64,000 nucleotides of DNA from assembly GCA_016926695.1 (NCBI GenBank), contig JAFGOB010000001.1, positions 1 through 64,000 on the forward strand, written 5' to 3'. The position numbers were made by a program, and so were the translations under genes. Below, one piece after another: positions 24,957 to 32,470 of the stretch (position 1 is the first letter of the stretch; each line of letters opens with the position of its first letter). The DNA is from Dehalococcoidales bacterium. GTDB lineage: Bacteria > Chloroflexota > Dehalococcoidia > Dehalococcoidales > UBA3254. The notes under the pieces were generated by a model that saw nothing but the letters and a program-made list of their open reading frames with translations, had not been told where the DNA came from and ran no database searches.

Positions 24957-25169
24957 ATGCGATAGCTCCCTGTGTCCGGCCTGTTACCTGAAAGAACAAT
25001 GGCAGATCCTGGTATATATGGAGGTGTACCTGATTATAGTCAATCTTCGCCCGGCTTATCAACCTTTAAATATTTTAAAAAGTCATCAATAAAGTGGCTT
25101 CCAACATGGGAAGCTACTTTGACTGGAATAACCAGTGTTTTTAGCAACTCATCAGTGATTAAGCTAAAG

Positions 25170-25188
25170 TATTACAACTATTGTAATA
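25170..25188. promoter_or_regulatory. MarR-type operator between divergent clusters
   Basis: TATTACAA and TTGTAATA form a perfect inverted repeat of 8-bp arms around CTA. The size and AT-rich character are those of MarR-family operators. It overlaps the -35 box of the promoter for the adjacent marR gene and sits in the control region of the divergent FAD-oxidoreductase cluster, so autoregulation and coordinate control of both sides are likely. The 320-bp gap has no gene. Confidence 0.75.
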
Positions 25189-25209
25189 TTTTTGCTTTTT
25201 TTATATAAT
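25181..25209 (+). promoter_or_regulatory. Promoter of the marR-activase-dehydratase cluster
   Basis: TTGTAA (25181-25186), a 17-bp spacer and a perfect TATAAT (25204-25209), about 70 bp before the MarR start codon. The -35 box forms the right arm of the operator described at 25170-25188. Confidence 0.7.
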
Positions 25210-25234
25210 TAGTCAAATCGATATATACGCCGTT

Positions 25235-25250
25235 CCTATAAATATATAGG
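25235..25250. promoter_or_regulatory. Downstream dyad in the marR leader
   Basis: CCTATA and TATAGG separated by AATA, just after the expected transcription start. It could be a second regulator site or a small hairpin in the leader RNA. Confidence 0.35.
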
Positions 25251-25276
25251 CGACGTCAGCATACAGGAATGTTGCG

Positions 25277-25834
25277 GTGATACCATCATTATCTGAAATA
25301 GAAAAGGTTAACGCTCAAATCCGCAGCACACAGTTTTCACGCCTGGTAGCTTTTGCGGACGTTGTTACCAGGTACACTGAACTGGTTTTTAAAATCAAAG
25401 GAGACCAGATCAGTTGGTTGCGTGCGAGCGCGCTGCGTTTTATTATTACTCGCGGGGGAAGTCTCACCCTCAGCCAGATGGCGGCTGTCATGCTGCGTTC
25501 GAATTACAGTATAACCAAACTCGTTGATGGCCTTGAAAATGACGGACTGGTGAAACGCTGCCGCAATATAGCGGATGGGCGCAGTTTTGATGTGAAGGTT
25601 ACACAAAAAGGGCTGAATTACGTAATTGAGAGTTTAAAAAACTCTGAAACTGCCGAAAACGAGCTGAAGTCCTGCCTGAGTGAAAGTGAGTTAAATGATC
25701 TGGCCATTATCATGCGTAAATTGCGGGATAAGCTGATTGAAAAGGTCTCTGCCAGATACAGACTCACCCTTGAAGACCGCCAGGCCATCTTCGGTAAGGT
25801 CAACTATCGCAAGCCCAACCAAGAGCTATCCTGA
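25277..25834 (+). CDS. MarR-family transcriptional regulator
   Basis: Product of 185 aa with a GTG start. Residues ~70-125 form the winged helix: TLSQMAAVMLRSNYSITKLVDGLENDGLVKR is the recognition helix region, and DGRSFDVKVTQKG the wing with the conserved Asp-Gly-Arg. Flanking helices would form the dimer interface. The N-terminal ~45 residues are longer than in minimal MarR proteins. It heads the rightward core cluster and its promoter carries a MarR-type palindrome, so autorepression relieved by a pathway intermediate (an aromatic acid or its CoA ester in known analogues) is the simplest model. Confidence 0.87.
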   Translation: MIPSLSEIEKVNAQIRSTQFSRLVAFADVVTRYTELVFKIKGDQISWLRASALRFIITRGGSLTLSQMAAVMLRSNYSITKLVDGLENDGLVKRCRNIADGRSFDVKVTQKGLNYVIESLKNSETAENELKSCLSESELNDLAIIMRKLRDKLIEKVSARYRLTLEDRQAIFGKVNYRKPNQELS

Positions 25835-25860
25835 AAAAGCACTCGTGCAAGGAGAGTAAA

Positions 25861-26643
25861 ATCATTACAGCCGGTCTCGATGCAGGCACGGAAATAACCA
25901 AAGCCGTACTCCTTAAAGGAAGGGATATCATAGCCTGGGCGGCTATTTCCGCGGGCAGAGAATCTGCAGATCAGGCAGCCCGCAGGGCCCTGGACAAGGT
26001 GTTGGAGAGGAGTGGAGGAGAAGAAAAGGATATTGAGTTTATCGTCTGTACCGGCATGGGCAGGGAGTACGTGACCTTTGCCAGGCAAAAGCTGCCGGAA
26101 TTCATGTGTTTAGCCAGAGCGATCGATTTCCTCACACCAGCCGCCAGGATATTGCTGGACCTGGGCGCCCGCCAATCAATAGCCATCAAATGCCGCGGAG
26201 GGAAAGCCCTGAAGCTGGCTCCCAGCAGCAAATGCGCCGCCGGCACCGGCGCATATTTAAAAATGGTGGCTAATATTTTCAATCTGACTGTCGATCAGAT
26301 GTCAGAGCTATCGTTTAATGCGAAAGCAGATCTGGAAATACAGACTACCTGTGCGGTTTTTGCCGAGTCTGAAATCATCTCTTTGATCCATAACAGCGCC
26401 GGAGCTGCGGATATTCTCAGGGGCGTTTTCCGGGGTCTGGCTGAAAGGCTATATCCCCAGCTTCTCGAAATCGGCATAGAGAAGGAGATAGCCGTAACCG
26501 GTGGATACGCAGGGAACAAAGCGATTATTGCTGCTCTGGAAACGCTGGCTGGTTTTCGTCTCCTTGTACCGGAAAATCCGATCATCACAGGGGCCCTGGG
26601 GGCTGCCCTTATCGGCCAGACCAGGAGGAGCGAAACAGCATGA
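25861..26643 (+). CDS. ASKHA activator ATPase 1 (HgdC/BzdP/Q-like), non-canonical ATC start
   Basis: BcrA/BcrD/BadF/BadG-type ATPase of ~260 aa that hydrolyses ATP to drive an electron into a dehydratase or benzoyl-CoA reductase. The reading frame clearly extends to the family N-terminus ITAGLDAGTEITKAVLL, but no ATG, GTG or TTG precedes it. A good ribosome site AAGGAG (25849-25854) stands 6 bp before ATC (25861-25863), exactly where the family has its initiator Met. The cluster-binding cysteines are present (SKCAAGTG, TTCAVFAE). The usual GGQD motif reads GARQS, losing the Asp. Its stop overlaps the next start by 4 bp. Confidence 0.8.
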   Translation: MITAGLDAGTEITKAVLLKGRDIIAWAAISAGRESADQAARRALDKVLERSGGEEKDIEFIVCTGMGREYVTFARQKLPEFMCLARAIDFLTPAARILLDLGARQSIAIKCRGGKALKLAPSSKCAAGTGAYLKMVANIFNLTVDQMSELSFNAKADLEIQTTCAVFAESEIISLIHNSAGAADILRGVFRGLAERLYPQLLEIGIEKEIAVTGGYAGNKAIIAALETLAGFRLLVPENPIITGALGAALIGQTRRSETA

Positions 26644-27422
26644 TAGCGGCCGGGGTAGATATAGGTTCTTCCGCTTCCAAGGCGGTAATCCTGGAAAACA
26701 ATAAAATCATATCAATGAGCATTATCCCCACAGGGATTGACAGCGCCGAAACGGCCAGGCGCGTGATGGAAAAGGCGCTGGGATCAGATGGAATGTTGAT
26801 GAAGGATATCCAGTGTATCGTCTCTACCGGCTATGGACGCGTCAATGTACCTTTCGCCCGTAAGAATATCACTGAGATTAGCTGTCACGCCCGTGGGATC
26901 AATTACTATTTCCCTTCGGTGCGCACAGTCCTGGATATGGGCGGACAGGACTGTAAAATTATACACTGCGACGGCCAGGGGAATATCCTCAAATTTGCCC
27001 TGAATGACAAATGCGCAGCCGGGACCGGCCGTTACCTGGAGCGTATCTCCTCCGCGCTGAGCATTCCTCTTCAGGATATCGGTCCTCTTTCGTTGCAGAC
27101 GATAGAGGGAGGGGTACCCATAAGCAGCTACTGCGCCATTTTCGCCCAGGACGACGTGATTACACTGATCAGACAGGGCAAAAATATCAATGATATCCTG
27201 GCAGGGGTCTGCGACGCTCTGGTTGAGAGGATTCTAAGCCTGGTACTAAAGCTGGGAATGGTTGAAGATTTTTCAGTCTGCGGGGGCATTGCTAAAAATA
27301 GCGGAGTGGTCAGCCGTCTGGAAGATAGATTGGGCGCAAAAGCGCTCATAGCGCCTGAGCCGCAAATTGCTGGAGCCCTGGGTGCAGCAATTTTTGCCCG
27401 GGAGATGGCAGAGAGATCCTGA
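26640..27422 (+). CDS. ASKHA activator ATPase 2 (HgdC/BzdP/Q-like)
   Basis: Product of 260 aa, the full-motif partner of the preceding ATPase. The first phosphate motif is VDIGSSASKAVIL, the second LDMGGQDCKI, and the subunit-bridging [4Fe-4S] ligands lie in NDKCAAGTGRYLE (~Cys127) and SSYCAIFAQDDV (~Cys166). The adenosine motif SVCGGIAKNSG follows. Two different short ATPases in tandem resemble the Azoarcus-type benzoyl-CoA reductase layout rather than the homodimeric HgdC of fermenters. It presumably forms a heterodimer with the 25861 product in the cytoplasm. Confidence 0.9.
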   Translation: MIAAGVDIGSSASKAVILENNKIISMSIIPTGIDSAETARRVMEKALGSDGMLMKDIQCIVSTGYGRVNVPFARKNITEISCHARGINYYFPSVRTVLDMGGQDCKIIHCDGQGNILKFALNDKCAAGTGRYLERISSALSIPLQDIGPLSLQTIEGGVPISSYCAIFAQDDVITLIRQGKNINDILAGVCDALVERILSLVLKLGMVEDFSVCGGIAKNSGVVSRLEDRLGAKALIAPEPQIAGALGAAIFAREMAERS

Positions 27423-27480
27423 GACGAAGTTGTGTTCAGAATAACCGCATAATTGATTTTTTGCCGAAAGGTGAGTAAGA

Positions 27481-28626
27481 ATGGAAGACCATCTGAAGAT
27501 TTTGATCGAAGGGAATAGCCCGGCCAACCGGACTACCTGGGCCAGAGAATGGAAGCGTCAAGGCCGCAAGGTGATCGGTATTATGTCCTCTCTGGTTCCT
27601 GAGGAGGTTGTCTCGGCGGCCGGAATGCTGCCCTGGCGTATAACAGGCACCTGGAGGGAGAATATCAGCCATGCCAGGGTTTACCGGGGAGAAAGTAGCT
27701 GTAGCTACTGCAATCATGTTCTGGAATCGTTGCTGGACGGCGATCTGGATTTTCTGGATGGTATTATTGCTACTGACCTGGACCAGGATATGCTCCGCCT
27801 GTGGGATGTGCTGCTGGCTCTCAAAGTGAAACCCTATTGTTACGCCCTGCACGTTCCCTTTGTGGACCATGAGCTCAATATACAATTTTTCCGGGATGAG
27901 ATCCGGAGGCTGATAAACAGTTTGCAGGTTTTCGCCGGAGTGGAAATCAGCGATGATGCAATACGCTCTTCTATAAATACATATAATCGGATGCGCAATC
28001 TGCTCTGGCGCCTGTACGAATTGAGGAAAAAGGACAGTCCTCCGCTCTCCGGAGCGGAAATTCTGGGTATAACCACCAGCGCCGCAGTGATGCCTCGAGA
28101 AGTCTTCAATAATGAGGTGCAAACACTCTTTCCGTATCTGGAGAAACGCCAAACGGCCCTTAAAAAGTTGAAACCTCGCCTGCTGGTCTCCAGTGAAATG
28201 CTGGAGAATACAGCCTATCTGGATCTGGTGGAGGAAGGCTGCCTGGTAGCCATGGATGATATGGATACCGGAAGCCGCTATTTGGGGCAGTGCGTGGATA
28301 CCGCCCTTGAAGACCCGGCTTATGCTCTTGCGAGAAGGTATCTCGGCGGCAACGGCGCTCCACGCATGTACTCCTGGGATAAACAGGCCGAACAGTTCAT
28401 AAAATGGGCGGGCGATTTCAGGATAGATGGTGTTCTGGCCTTACCGCTGAAGTGGTGCTACCCCCAGAGATACAGGATGCCTTATCTCTCCAGGCAATTG
28501 GAAACTGCCGGTATCCCCTGCATCTCGCTTGAACGTGAATATCACCTGGCGAATACAGGCCAGCTCAGGACCAGGATCGGGGCATTTCTGGAAATGCTGG
28601 AGAGTAAAAACCGGAAACAATCCTGA
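27481..28626 (+). CDS. 2-hydroxyacyl-CoA dehydratase / benzoyl-CoA reductase-type subunit (BzdN/HgdB-like)
   Basis: Product of 381 aa, the smaller catalytic-core subunit. It has the family N-terminal block GIMSSLVPEEVVSAAGMLPWR and cysteines in SSCSYCNHV (74, 77). The expected second ligand context (TCD before RRLWDV) reads TDLDQDMLRLWDV, so that Cys is replaced. A further Cys occurs in LKWCYPQRYRMPYL, followed by AGIPCISLEREYH. A missing ligand would mean an altered cluster or recruitment of the neighbouring Cys residues. ATG start at 27481, 22 bp before the next gene. The gene order activases, then two core subunits, supports a four-subunit ATP-driven enzyme. Confidence 0.85.
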   Translation: MEDHLKILIEGNSPANRTTWAREWKRQGRKVIGIMSSLVPEEVVSAAGMLPWRITGTWRENISHARVYRGESSCSYCNHVLESLLDGDLDFLDGIIATDLDQDMLRLWDVLLALKVKPYCYALHVPFVDHELNIQFFRDEIRRLINSLQVFAGVEISDDAIRSSINTYNRMRNLLWRLYELRKKDSPPLSGAEILGITTSAAVMPREVFNNEVQTLFPYLEKRQTALKKLKPRLLVSSEMLENTAYLDLVEEGCLVAMDDMDTGSRYLGQCVDTALEDPAYALARRYLGGNGAPRMYSWDKQAEQFIKWAGDFRIDGVLALPLKWCYPQRYRMPYLSRQLETAGIPCISLEREYHLANTGQLRTRIGAFLEMLESKNRKQS

Positions 28627-28648
28627 ATATTGCGTCAGAGGGGATCAT

Positions 28649-29902
28649 ATGAATTTTTATGAAGAATATCTGCTGAAACTCCAGAAGAGAGCCAGAAGGC
28701 TGGAGGAAAACCCCGAGCTGGGCCGTCTAAAGTCTAACAGCCTGCGTTATGAAATAGCCATTGAGAACACCAGGGAACAGCTTGAAGCCTGGCAAAAGGG
28801 CAAGCCCTTTTCTGATGGAGGCGGGTTCACTGCCGGAAATCTGGTCAAGTCCATGGGCTTCACTCCCTCCGGTAGCGTTACTACCGCTTTGCAGACCCAG
28901 CAGCCTCAGAAATACCTTAAGCATGCTTCCGCTATGGGGCTGCCGGTGGAAAGTTCCTGCGATATGACGATGATGCCCTTCGCCATGATGGAATGCGGAG
29001 ACGTACCCATGGAAGACCTGGCAATTTGCGATCAGCACGCCTGTACGCCCATGATGCTCAGAGGTATCCATGTTGCTCATACCTCCAGGACATTGACCTA
29101 TTTCATCGATATCCCGTTCGAGCAAAATGAAGACAGCTTAAAATACGTCGCTGCCCAACTTGTGGAGTTTATTAAGTTCGCAGAAAAAAATTTCCCCGGC
29201 ATCAAATACGATGAAAGCCGGCTGATCGAAATGCAAAGTTTTACGGAAGAAGGCCGTAGATACAGCGACGAAATATATTATATGCTGCGTAACAGGCCCT
29301 GTCCCATCGGTGGTCTGGATGCTTTCTCGGTCATGGAGGCTATGTCCAGGAAGGGAGTGGAATACCTGCGTTTACGTCGTGATGAGGTCGCCGAGCGGGT
29401 AGAGAAAAAAATGGGGGCGGTCGAGGGCGAAAAGCTGCGCATGCTCTGGGCAGTAACTCGACCCTTCTTTATGAATCCCTTCAAGGTACTGGAAAAGTGG
29501 AAAGTTGTGGTCCCCTTGCATTATTCCGGCCCTGTTGCCATGCAGGCTCCGCTGCCTGCTCGTAACTTCTATGGGGATCGGAAGCTCAGCCCACTGGAAA
29601 AAGTAGCTGCTAATGTTCTTTTGGACCAGTGGGGTCACCGCGGGGACCGCTGGGTCAATGACATGATCTGGGTATGCCGGGACCTGCGAATAGATGCCAT
29701 TATCAACTATTGCATGCTGGGCTGCACGGCTACCCTGGGCCTGAAAAAAATAGTTGAAGATGCTGCTGAAAGGGAACTGGGCATTCCGACCTTGCAACTG
29801 GAAGGTAAACAATGGGATACCGACTATGCCAGCGAAACTGTATTGACTGCCAGACTGGAAGAGTTTGCCCAGATGTGCCTGAGTCAAAAAGGCCTGGACT
29901 AG
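28649..29902 (+). CDS. 2-hydroxyacyl-CoA dehydratase / benzoyl-CoA reductase-type subunit (BzdO/HgdA-like)
   Basis: Product of 417 aa from the ATG at 28649-28651 (purine-rich AGAGGGGATC upstream); earlier starts would run through the preceding gene. It carries the N-terminal GNLVKSMGFTPSGSV block, cysteines in VESSCDMTM, LAICDQHACTP and CMLGCTATLG as likely [4Fe-4S] ligands, and the terminal GIPTLQLEGKQWDTDY that matches the family's LExD motif with Gly-Lys inserted. It would pair with the 381-aa subunit. Whether the complex dehydrates a 2-hydroxyacyl-CoA or reduces an aromatic ring cannot be decided from sequence. Confidence 0.85.
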   Translation: MNFYEEYLLKLQKRARRLEENPELGRLKSNSLRYEIAIENTREQLEAWQKGKPFSDGGGFTAGNLVKSMGFTPSGSVTTALQTQQPQKYLKHASAMGLPVESSCDMTMMPFAMMECGDVPMEDLAICDQHACTPMMLRGIHVAHTSRTLTYFIDIPFEQNEDSLKYVAAQLVEFIKFAEKNFPGIKYDESRLIEMQSFTEEGRRYSDEIYYMLRNRPCPIGGLDAFSVMEAMSRKGVEYLRLRRDEVAERVEKKMGAVEGEKLRMLWAVTRPFFMNPFKVLEKWKVVVPLHYSGPVAMQAPLPARNFYGDRKLSPLEKVAANVLLDQWGHRGDRWVNDMIWVCRDLRIDAIINYCMLGCTATLGLKKIVEDAAERELGIPTLQLEGKQWDTDYASETVLTARLEEFAQMCLSQKGLD

Positions 29903-29942
29903 TCCGGGACGGGTGGAATCGAATTGGTTGGTGGAGGAAAAT

Positions 29943-31184
29943 ATGCTTGATAGTCTGCTAAGTGGCTACAGAGCTCTGGACCTGACAGATGATAAGGGTG
30001 TTTTCTGCGGCAAGATTCTGGCGGATATGGGTGTGGACACGATTAAGGTTGAGAAACCCGGGGGAGATCCCATGCGGCTCTTTTCCCCCTTCTACCATGA
30101 CATTCCCGACCCGGAAAAAAGTCTTTTCTGGTTTGCTTTTAATAGCAATAAACGCAGCGTTACCCTCAATCTGGAAGATCCCCGTGGACAGGAGATTTTC
30201 AAAAAGCTGGCGCAGACGGCTGACTTCGTCATCGAGTCTTTCCCTCCAGGATATTTAGCCGGACTGGGCCTGGACTATACCAGTCTGGCCAGGACCAATC
30301 CCCGCCTGATCATGACTTCTATCACTCCCTTCGGCCAGTCTGGCCCTTATGCCAGTTTGAAGGGCTCTGATCTGGTAACTCAGGCCCTGGGAGTGCTGCT
30401 CTGGCAGACCGGGGATACAGACAGGGCGCCTGTGCGTACCACTCTGCCCCAGGCCTATATGCACGCCGGAGCCGATGCCGCCGAGGGTACCATGATGGCC
30501 CATTATTATCGTGGCCAAACGGGTGAGGGGCAGCAGGTCGATGTCTCAATAATGGAAAGCGTGCTGTGGGTCGGGGGAAGAGCCCTGCCCTACTGGGACT
30601 GCGCAAAAGTAGAGCTAAAAAGGTCAGGCAGATACTGGGATAGAATGGGGCGACGCTTTCCGGCTATCTGGGAATGTAAAGATGGCTATGTCGGCTTTCT
30701 TATCCAGGGAAGTGTGGCAGGAGATAAGACGAATGAAAGTCTGACGGAGTGGATGGACATAGAAGCTATGGCGCCCCGTTATATGAAAGAACGAGACTGG
30801 CAGAAATGGGACTGGGACAAGATTACTCAAAGCGACCTGGACTGTTTGGTCGAGTCCATAGGCTATTTTTTTAAAACTCACACCACCCGGGAGCTGGAGG
30901 AAGGAGCCGCTCAAAGAGGCATTATGCTCAATAAAGTCTGCAATGTGGCAGATACCCTGGCCAGCGAACAACTTCAGGCCAGAGATTTTTGGGTCAACCT
31001 GGAACATGCTGAATTGAGAGATAATCTTGTCTATACCGGCGCCTTTGCTAAGTTTTCTTTAACACCCCTCCGGATTCACCGCCGCGCTCCGTTGATAGGC
31101 GAACACAACGAAGAAATCTATGTTAAGGAATTCGGGTTGTCGCTGTCCCAGGTATCTGACCTGAAAACCGGGGGAATTATTTAG
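29943..31184 (+). CDS. CaiB/BaiF family CoA-transferase subunit 1
   Basis: Product of 413 aa (class III CoA-transferase) starting at 29943-29945 behind GGAGG. The N-terminal LLSGYRALDLTDDKGVFCGKILADMG and VEKPGGDPMR are family signatures. The region of the catalytic Asp, YMHAGADAAEGTMMAHYYR, and GEGQQVDVSIMES are present. A second, divergent CaiB gene follows after 16 bp. Such tandem pairs form heteromeric enzymes in known systems, for example BbsEF, which moves CoA from succinyl-CoA to benzylsuccinate. The pair probably activates the pathway acid for the ATP-driven enzyme encoded just upstream. Confidence 0.87.
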   Translation: MLDSLLSGYRALDLTDDKGVFCGKILADMGVDTIKVEKPGGDPMRLFSPFYHDIPDPEKSLFWFAFNSNKRSVTLNLEDPRGQEIFKKLAQTADFVIESFPPGYLAGLGLDYTSLARTNPRLIMTSITPFGQSGPYASLKGSDLVTQALGVLLWQTGDTDRAPVRTTLPQAYMHAGADAAEGTMMAHYYRGQTGEGQQVDVSIMESVLWVGGRALPYWDCAKVELKRSGRYWDRMGRRFPAIWECKDGYVGFLIQGSVAGDKTNESLTEWMDIEAMAPRYMKERDWQKWDWDKITQSDLDCLVESIGYFFKTHTTRELEEGAAQRGIMLNKVCNVADTLASEQLQARDFWVNLEHAELRDNLVYTGAFAKFSLTPLRIHRRAPLIGEHNEEIYVKEFGLSLSQVSDLKTGGII

Positions 31185-31200
31185 CAGGGAGGTTATCAAG

Positions 31201-32424
31201 GTGCCAAGCCAGGCTTTAAAAGGACTCAAGGTTGTCGGTTTTGTCACAGCCGGGGCCGGCCCCATGCTGGTTAAAAGCCTGGCTACGCAGGGGGCCACAG
31301 TTATTCTTATCGAAAGCGGCAAACGTTTCAATGTGACCCGCTCCGGGGGCCCTTTCAAGGACAATAAACCAGGGTTAAATCGCAGCTATTCGTTTGCTTT
31401 TGTCGATTCTGATAGATATAGCCTGTCGATAGACCTGAAGCACCCCCGCGCCGGAGAGGTGATCAGACGTCTGGTACGCTGGGCTGATGTACTGGCTGAT
31501 AACTGGAGGACCGGAGTTATGGAAGGCTGGGGTTTGAGTTATGATGAAGCCAGGGCTATTAATCCAGGAATAATCATGTGCAGCCTGACTCATGCCGGCC
31601 GGACAGGGCCCTATAAACGAGCACGCGGTATGGGAATTATGCAATCGGCCTTATGCGGACTGGTTACCTTGACAGGCTGGCCGGACAGACCGCCAGTGAT
31701 GCTGGGTGGACTGGGAATACTGCCCGATTTTATCGCTCCCCGCTTCGGGGTAATTGCCATACTGGCGGCTCTGGACTATCGCCGCAGGACGGGAAAGGGA
31801 CAGTTTATCGACCTTTCTGAGTATGAAGCATCCCTCCAGTTTCAAATACCTTCCATCCTGGATTATACGGCCAACCGGCGTATCGCGTTGAGAGACGGCA
31901 ACAAATGCCCATACGCCGCCCCTCACGGGGTATACAGGTGCAGGGGGAATGACAGGTGGTGCGCCATCGCGGTATTTACGGAGGCGGAGTGGAAAGCCTT
32001 CGGCCAGGCTATCGGCCGGCCGGCCTGGGTCAATGAAGAAAGATTCAACACTCTGGCAGCCAGGAAGGAGCATGAGGATGATCTGAACCGCCTGGTCGAG
32101 GAATGGACCCTGGACAAAGATGCCTGCGAGGTGATGGCGCTGCTGCAAAAAGCCGGAGTGGAAGCCGGCGCAGTGAGGACGATTGAGGAAGCAGTCGAAC
32201 ATTGCCCTCAGTCCGACTACCGTCATTACTGGTGGACACTCGATCATCCTGAAATCGGGAGGATGGTTTACCAGGGCAACAGCTACCTTCTTTCTCAAAC
32301 ACCCTACCAGATTGAAAAGCCTGCACCCCTTTTTGGCGAGTACACCGAATATGTTTGCACCCAACTGCTGAAAATGCCGGACAACGAGTTTGCCGAGCTC
32401 TGCCAGCAGGGCTTGTTTGAATAA
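31201..32424 (+). CDS. CaiB/BaiF family CoA-transferase subunit 2
   Basis: Product of 407 aa with a GTG start (GGGAGG upstream). It begins LKGLKVVGFVTAGAGPMLVKSLATQGA and contains PFKDNKPGLNRSYSFAFVDSDRYS, a NWRTGVMEGWGLSYDE helix and a GKGQFIDLSEYEA strand. At the position of the catalytic Asp the sequence is GGLGILPDFIAPRFGVIAILAAL, so an Asp is available. Tight coupling to subunit 1 (16 bp) suggests a heterodimer or interlocked ring, as in class III enzymes. Substrate unidentified. Confidence 0.87.
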   Translation: MPSQALKGLKVVGFVTAGAGPMLVKSLATQGATVILIESGKRFNVTRSGGPFKDNKPGLNRSYSFAFVDSDRYSLSIDLKHPRAGEVIRRLVRWADVLADNWRTGVMEGWGLSYDEARAINPGIIMCSLTHAGRTGPYKRARGMGIMQSALCGLVTLTGWPDRPPVMLGGLGILPDFIAPRFGVIAILAALDYRRRTGKGQFIDLSEYEASLQFQIPSILDYTANRRIALRDGNKCPYAAPHGVYRCRGNDRWCAIAVFTEAEWKAFGQAIGRPAWVNEERFNTLAARKEHEDDLNRLVEEWTLDKDACEVMALLQKAGVEAGAVRTIEEAVEHCPQSDYRHYWWTLDHPEIGRMVYQGNSYLLSQTPYQIEKPAPLFGEYTEYVCTQLLKMPDNEFAELCQQGLFE

Positions 32425-32470
32425 GTAAAATATTATTACATTGACCGCCTGAAGGGCAAGGAGGAGTCAG

